64,000 nucleotides of DNA from the NCBI RefSeq assembly GCF_014839805.1, contig NC_051141.1:13958777-14022776 (forward strand), written 5' to 3'. Below the pieces are notes generated by a model. It made no database searches and had not been told where the DNA came from. It saw only the letters and a program-made list of their open reading frames with translations. This DNA comes from Manduca sexta (lineage: Eukaryota > Arthropoda > Insecta > Lepidoptera > Sphingidae). A program made the translations under genes and the position numbers. Below are positions 58,800-64,000 of the stretch, one piece after another. Each line of letters begins with the position of its first letter. Positions within the stretch are counted from its first letter, which is position 1.

Positions 58800-59175
58800 T
58801 GCACTTCCTTACCGCACCCCTTTCCTGCACATACCGTTCCAGCGAGCGAGAGCGAGAGCGCTTCGCTGGGAAATGGTTCCGCGTGTGCCCGCGCGCCGTA
58901 CGGGCTGCGGATGCAAAAAAACTCTCTTGTTCGAGCTCAGCAAAGAAATGGACACGATGACGTCGCTCGCATAATTTAAGTTCAGAAGTCAAAGTTATCG
59001 GTCTGTCCTGCTTTTCCTTAATTAACTTCGTGTGAGTGTGCATATAATAGACAGGGACTGAAGTTTAGTCTATGTGGTCGCCGCAAGCAGAAACACGAAG
59101 CCGCCAGCATCATACCAGCCGAACCGCCGCCGCAGACGCCGTAAGGTACTGCGCTCCCCCCATCCTGTTTGAGTT
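58800..59175 (+). promoter_or_regulatory. CpG-rich promoter-like region with possible 5'UTR exon
   Basis: It is sharply GC- and CpG-enriched relative to its surroundings, with a purine/GAGA-like run (GCGAGCGAGAGCGAGAGCG at about 58842). On the plus strand a TATA-like TATAATA (59043-59049) precedes an initiator-like TTAGTC (A at 59067), and a possible untranslated first exon ends at donor GACGCC|GTAAGG near 59142. On the minus strand a good donor also exists (GAACG|GTATGT near 58827). It could thus be the distant promoter of the minus-strand perlecan-like gene (a first intron of about 40 kb), the start of a divergent plus-strand gene, or both. No coding start is assigned. Confidence -1.
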
Positions 59176-59573
59176 GCCTATATTTTCATTTTCTTTCCCG
59201 CAGGCAGTTCTAGTCCTATAAGTGCGTGTCGTGTCCAGATACGTATTTTCCCCCGCAAAATACAGTCCATTAATTTTTTAAAGTAAAGAACCAGCGCCTC
59301 CAAATTATACAAACATTTTATTTTGTAACATCTTTGTCACACTGTCTTCAAACGTAATTTTTATACGTAGTACGTTATAATTTACAATCTGTGGACAAGG
59401 TTGTGAGTTGCGCATTTGTATTTTCATAAATAAGGTATAGTCATTTTTCTAAAATTCTCGATTTGTAACTGTTTGTTTGTTCTTTAAACATTAAGAAATA
59501 AATATTTTTACAAGCATTGGCGTATATTCTACTGATAGACACGAACGTCCAAATAAAGAATTTGTTCACAATT

Positions 59574-59757
59574 AGTAGTAGAGGAGGCCCGTGCTCAGCA
59601 GTGGGCAAATATATAATACAGGGCTGATATTATTATTATTATTATTATTACACACATGATTTTTAGAAAAGTCAGAGGTGTGTGCCTTAGGGATCTGAAC
59701 CTGCGGATATTCGTCTTGGCAGTCCGTTCCACACCCAACTAGGCTATCGCCGCTATA
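59574..59757. repeat. Head-less and tail-less SINE A pieces in inverted arrangement
   Basis: 59574-59649 is the 3' end of family A on the plus strand (GTAGTAGAGGAGGCCCGTG to (ATT)n). From about 59650 to 59757 the sequence is the 5' head on the minus strand (GATTTTTAGAAAAGTCAGAG, TCTGAACCTGCGGATATTC, CTAGGCTATCGCCGC). The two partial copies meet at the ATT repeat, so this is a composite of two insertions or a rearranged copy. Confidence -1.
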
Positions 59758-60226
59758 TATAATATATATTTGATATATATTTGGCGTTCTTCTTTTTAAC
59801 CAAAACACAGTTTTACAATATTTTAATGAAATCTTATCTGTTCTGTAACTTGAGGTGAATAAAGATCAATGAAAAAAAAATATCACACACCGATTACCAG
59901 TTTTGGAGATATTATGAGTGGACAAACATACATGCATAGTAGATACCTATGAAATTTTGTATATTTTTTTGAAAGCTCTACTAGATTATTGTATGTAAAT
60001 AGTTTTGGTAATATTAAATACATACGATGATATTACGAATCGAAATGATAACTTCCTTTTTAAGTCGGTTAAAAATATGGAATTGGTTAAACTATTAAAT
60101 GAATTAAAACCCTTCTAAAAACACCATGTTAAATCTGTTTTCCGTCGCATATTTTACCTACAACCAGTTTCATAATTAAACAACTGCTTGTTTTTAGTCT
60201 ATAATTAATAATAATATTATCTACTA

Positions 60227-60345
60227 CTAGCTTTTGGCAGCGGCTGCGACCGCGCGATAAAGTCACGCTATATATTTTCCCGGTATAAAAAGTTGTTAAT
60301 GTTCTTCCCAGGTCTAGAGCCTTATATAATAGTATAGATTTGTAT
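60227..60345 (-). repeat. Helitron-like 3' end
   Basis: Read on the minus strand: CTATTATATAAGGCTCTAG, ACCTGGGAAGAACATTAAC, TACCGGGAAAATATATAGC and GCAGCCGCTGCCAAAAG, ending CTAG (60227-60230) before T. GCAGCCGCTGC is a small terminal hairpin. Same group as the ends at 43325 and 46380. Confidence -1.
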
Positions 60346-60645
60346 CCTTAATAAAATTCTGCCCAACATTTTTTTTGATACCTTTTTATTTCCATAAACT
60401 TAAAAATCATAATATTATATTATATAAACTCCTGGTGAAAATAGTTTTGGATATAACTATGAAAAGTAACGAGAAAACAAATTTAAAAGCGTTAAGATTA
60501 GGTGTTTTACTCAAAATATTTAGAGGATATGCAACAGCAGGCCATTCCCGCTTCGCGGAAACTATGCCACGCTTAGGTCGGAAGTCGCTGCCGACTTCAA
60601 AATAACTCCTTATTTAACCCACTTAAATAGGTTATTCTGTGTGTA

Positions 60646-60712
60646 CGATTAATATGAGGCTGGCCTCATAGACGTCCAGGCTATATTTGGATATAGCCTG
60701 AATGTCTAATCG
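60646..60712. repeat. Cloverleaf-like double hairpin
   Basis: An outer pair CGATTA/TAATCG (60646-60651 with 60707-60712) encloses two adjacent hairpins. One is ATGAGGC/GCCTCAT (60654-60660 with 60663-60669). The other has a 17-bp stem from AGACGTCCAGGCTATAT (60670-60686) paired with 60691-60707, 15 Watson-Crick pairs plus one G-U and one mismatch, loop TTGG. The outer and second stems share one base (60707), so they cannot both be complete. It is not a tRNA. Confidence -1.
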
Positions 60713-60719
60713 CAAAATC

Positions 60720-62750
60720 AACAACGATTAAATTATCCAAATCGATATCATTAGTTTTACTTGACATTGGCAAAATCACCGATAAATTATAATTGGTGAA
60801 AGCTATAATTTAAAAGAAGAAAACTTTGAAAAAAAAACATGATAAGTGTGATTGTACAACGGTATAACATATAGAAATAGGTAAGCATATTTACTAATTA
60901 GTAAGTAGTATTATTGTAGTATAGTGGTTTCGAGTATAAAATTCCATTTTAAATATTTTAATTTTTAAAATTTAATACCTATGCCCAGTCGTGCAGTGCG
61001 GATTAGTTAAATGCTTTATAAAATTTCCTACACGACAATAAAAATAATCATAGGTATGCCCAGGACGAGTGCCGGACGGACTCGAGCATAACGCTTGTGT
61101 GAGGAAGTTTCGCAGCTGCTCAATTCTTTGAGTGCCAGCATAAAAACTGTGCAGCAGTGATAAAAGGTAACGGCTATCTTATTTGTTGAATTAAATGCAA
61201 AATATTCATTTCCATCATGGGATATACATATATAACTTTAATCTCGATCCTCGATTACAGCCCCTAATCGAGGTCGCAGGGAGTCAAGTGGCACTTTAAC
61301 AAATAAAACTATTTGACATTTGCTGGTGGTAGGATATATTTTATAACCACCTAAATAGCGTCCACCGTTCACAAGATGTTGAAACGCGCTATAGTGGCCC
61401 ACGTAAATGTGTCACGTACAGGGATCAGTCTGAGTATATCCGGTTCCAACAGACCTGCATAACTGTATTAAAGGCCGAGGGATCATTATCTCTCTTTCCT
61501 CGATATTGTACTGGACCTCACTGCAATTATCATCAGCTGCAGTGGAGTCGATTACCGTGCTAATAAAACAAAACTCTAATATCGAGATGAAAGGAGCAAT
61601 TAATTGTTAGTCAAAGTGAATATTTTTATTCATTTTAAAATATTTAGCGATATGAAAGATGTAGAGGTCAAATATGATAAATAGCCGGTTATTAAAATGT
61701 AGAGAGCAAAGACCTCCGCTTGTCAGATAAGGTAGTCAGTAACACATATTTTTTTTGCTATTGGCAATTTTCGCACAGTTACAAATAAAACAAATATTTA
61801 TTTACTTACATTCGCTGTTTGATTATTAATGATTTACTTGTAATGAGATTGAAGTCTAATGGCAAAAAAAGGAAAAACGTATACATTGTTTGTTACTTCC
61901 AAATAGCATGGTAAAAAGTTATTGATTGATTGAAGCTATTGATGTTATTTGTTCTAAGTGAATACAATACGCATGATATTAGTAATATAATAATATAATT
62001 AGTAGTTAATATAATTTACTGTTGGACTATACATTTATCGCTAAGGACGACCGAAGACATTACTCATATTTTTATGTATTGTGTAATGTATCGTAGACTT
62101 ATACTAACTTATAAAATGAATGTTAAAATCCATACAAAGCCCTGGGCATTTCTAACAGCAAGACATACATAAATTCATATAGTAATGGCTAGACCGTGTC
62201 ATATGATTCCCGACTTATCCTAGGATTGTGCGGTCATTGTTATTCATCGTCGTTCCCCAAGGATCCCCGGTCAACGAATTTTAACACTACAATAATAATG
62301 TGATATATATTTCTATTTCGACAAATCCTTTTTTGCAATCGCTTCGTCGAATGCTTAACCTTAAATGTAAAAATACAAATGGGACAATATATAATGTAAC
62401 ATTATATACTTTTAGAAGTTTGGTTACTCTAAGTTTCATTTTTACTCGCAAGTGCCATACATAAAAATGTATTTATAAATCGCATAATGTAGGTACATAC
62501 AATTTAAGTTTGATTAATTTTATATTCACGTTAATATATTACAAATTTCATTTTCACGAGACGATGCAACAGGAAAGTTTAAGAAGGAATAAAAAATATG
62601 ATTGGTAAGGTTTTTTCGGGCAAACCGCATTGTCGCTACCTTCACTTGGGGAAGAAGTTGAACGGTTATGTTAGTTTCACCAGTCTTACGGCATCAAAAC
62701 ACATGACTTGTATTTAATCGATAATTATCATCTAAATTCAACATGCATCC
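60720..62750. other. AT-rich non-coding DNA
   Basis: No supported exon. A stretch at 61230-61560 is somewhat GC-richer and may be an unidentified old repeat. Confidence -1.
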
Positions 62751-62754
62751 AACA

Positions 62755-63062
62755 CCAGACTGGTGGTAGGTCTCTGATATGTGAGAATCCGCCTGAGTAG
62801 GTTCACCGCAATGTCTTTTTCTGCCGCCTAGCAGCATTGGGTAGTCACTATTGTGTTCCAGCTTGAAGGACATTGTAGCCAGTGTACCTACTGGACATAA
62901 TGAGACTTAACATCTCGTCTCAGGATTGCGAGCGTAGTGGAATACCAAACAATACTCTATATTTCATGTTGAATGGTGTTCCTACCGTTTATGAGCGGTC
63001 GTATTGCTCACCTTCAGGCGAACGAGAATCGATTCTCGTCATTCACAGCAATAAAAAAATCA
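62755..63062 (+). mobile_element. SINE family D, full-length-like
   Basis: It contains TGGTGGTAGGTCTCTGATAT, GAATCCGCCTGAGTAGG, TTTTTCTGCCGCCTAGCAGC, CAGCTTGAAGGACATTGTAG, CATAATGAGACTTAACATC, AATGGTGTTCCTACCG and CGTCATTCACAGCAATAAAA. It is the complement-oriented match to 31870-32175. The open frame 62882-63127 is a by-product. Confidence -1.
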
Positions 63063-63069
63063 AGCACGG

Positions 63070-63745
63070 TACTTTGACAGCTGTCAAAGGACTTACCCAA
63101 AATGTTGTAAAGTATAGAAAGATATAACACAGAACAAAATATGTAAGTAAGGGGGTTCGCAGGACGCGTGGAGGGAATGAGTGCAGAGGAGGCCAAAGAG
63201 GTATTATTCCCACGTCTGCTTCCGGAATTACGTATCAAACAGCGAACATTTAACACACCTACCACTACCAGCTATTCACGATTGGGCATCGCGATCGAGT
63301 TTATAAAAAAACCATTTCCGTATTATTCGCAGTTTTAAAAGTAACAGCAAAAGCCATAAGAATTGCCAATACAAACGACTCCCAATCAGATGACATAAAG
63401 GTTCTACAAAATAAATCGAATAATTTTCGACATAAGTAACAGTAACTTCCTGATTGATACTGAAAGTAAAGATCCAGAATATAAGAATTTAAAGTCAAAT
63501 AAAATAGAATGTTTGTCATTTTGGTCAACTTGTGTTGTTTGTTTGAGAATTTAGCACTTGACATCTAAGTAATAACATATTTTGTTATTTCTAAAATAAT
63601 TATAGGTAGCCTTATGAAAATATAATATAACAACAATCTCAGCAAATCGTACATTTATTGCATAATTAACATTTTGTATTGATTTGTGTTAGTAATTATA
63701 ATTATAAAAAAACAGTGGATGCAAATTAGACATCAGAAAATGTTT
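63070..63745. other. AT-rich non-coding DNA
   Basis: No supported gene; short frames on the minus strand have no recognisable domain. Confidence -1.
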
Positions 63746-63750
63746 ACGTA

Positions 63751-63820
63751 TAATCCTATTGTTTTCTAGTAAGTATAGTATACTATAGTATAGTATACAT
63801 ACTAGAAAACAATAGGATTA
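63751..63820. repeat. 70-bp near-perfect palindrome
   Basis: Two perfect 21-bp inverted arms (63751-63771 and 63800-63820) flank a 28-bp centre made of GTATA/TATAC units that is itself close to palindromic. The arms start and end with TA, so this may be a minimal TA-duplicating foldback insertion. No coding content. Confidence -1.
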
Positions 63821-64000
63821 AAAAACTCTTATTTTTATTTGTTCAACAAAATATATTATCTCATAAATATAAAAACCAGTGCATGCAAAATATATTTTGA
63901 ATTAGCAATAATTATAAAAGGTAAACTCAAGGGCAGAAAAAATATTTCACACAATCAATCATAAAATAAATATGTATAAAAAACTATGCAAAGACAAAAA

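Noticed and set aside
58777..59043. Opposed frames on both strands in the CpG-rich region
   Set aside because: Lack of stops follows from GC-rich composition; the arginine/serine-rich peptides match no family, and promoter or 5'UTR is the better reading.

Overview
This window is AT-rich, intron- and repeat-laden animal DNA. Splice-site-bounded exons and the kinds of repeats present point to an insect, most likely a moth or butterfly (Lepidoptera). The repeats include tRNA-derived SINEs with (ATT)n or (ATGT)n tails, RTE and Jockey-type LINE remains, mariner, Penelope-like and Helitron remains, and palindromic MITEs. There is no bacterial-type operon, CRISPR array or rRNA. No intact tRNA gene was recognised.

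The one confidently identifiable host gene lies on the minus strand at about 10.5-18.9 kb. Nine consecutive exons with GT-AG junctions and matching phases encode about 372 residues. In order they give an acidic stretch with one Ser-Gly glycosaminoglycan-type site, a SEA domain split over two exons, an LDL-receptor class A (LDLa) repeat, a second LDLa, a Thr/Pro/acidic linker, and a third LDLa. This is the N-terminal order of perlecan (basement-membrane heparan sulfate proteoglycan; trol in Drosophila). The signal-peptide exon was not securely found, and the remaining exons must lie beyond the left edge, so 1-10.5 kb is probably intron. The region right of 19 kb is upstream intron and/or intergenic DNA. 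A CpG-rich promoter-like segment with a TATA-like box and a possible 5'UTR splice donor lies at 58.8-59.2 kb. A smaller GC-rich island lies at 21.6-21.8 kb.

Most other features are mobile elements. A roughly 1.47-kb element encoding a truncated, intron-containing THAP zinc finger is present twice (2.44-3.91 kb and 28.86-30.32 kb). One copy has a premature stop, and both carry the same nested 203-bp foldback MITE. Two large palindromic elements (745 and 1090 bp) share GTCCA termini and TA target duplications. A 414-bp hAT-like MITE at 12.5 kb has 8-bp duplications. A Helitron at 52.9-53.6 kb sits inside a Penelope-like element, and a second Penelope copy 3 kb away provides the unoccupied site for comparison. 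At least four SINE families are present, and one copy is inserted inside another repeat at 19 kb.

Large stretches (about 23-25, 25.7-28, 32.2-34.5, 36.1-39.3, 41-49, 53.7-56.2, 57.2-58.8 and 60.7-62.7 kb) hold nothing I can identify beyond AT-rich DNA and short repeat scraps. I did not find a convincing undescribed multi-gene system. The most interesting items are the perlecan-type 5' exon set, the duplicated THAP element, the palindromic MITEs, and two strong secondary-structure elements near the right end.
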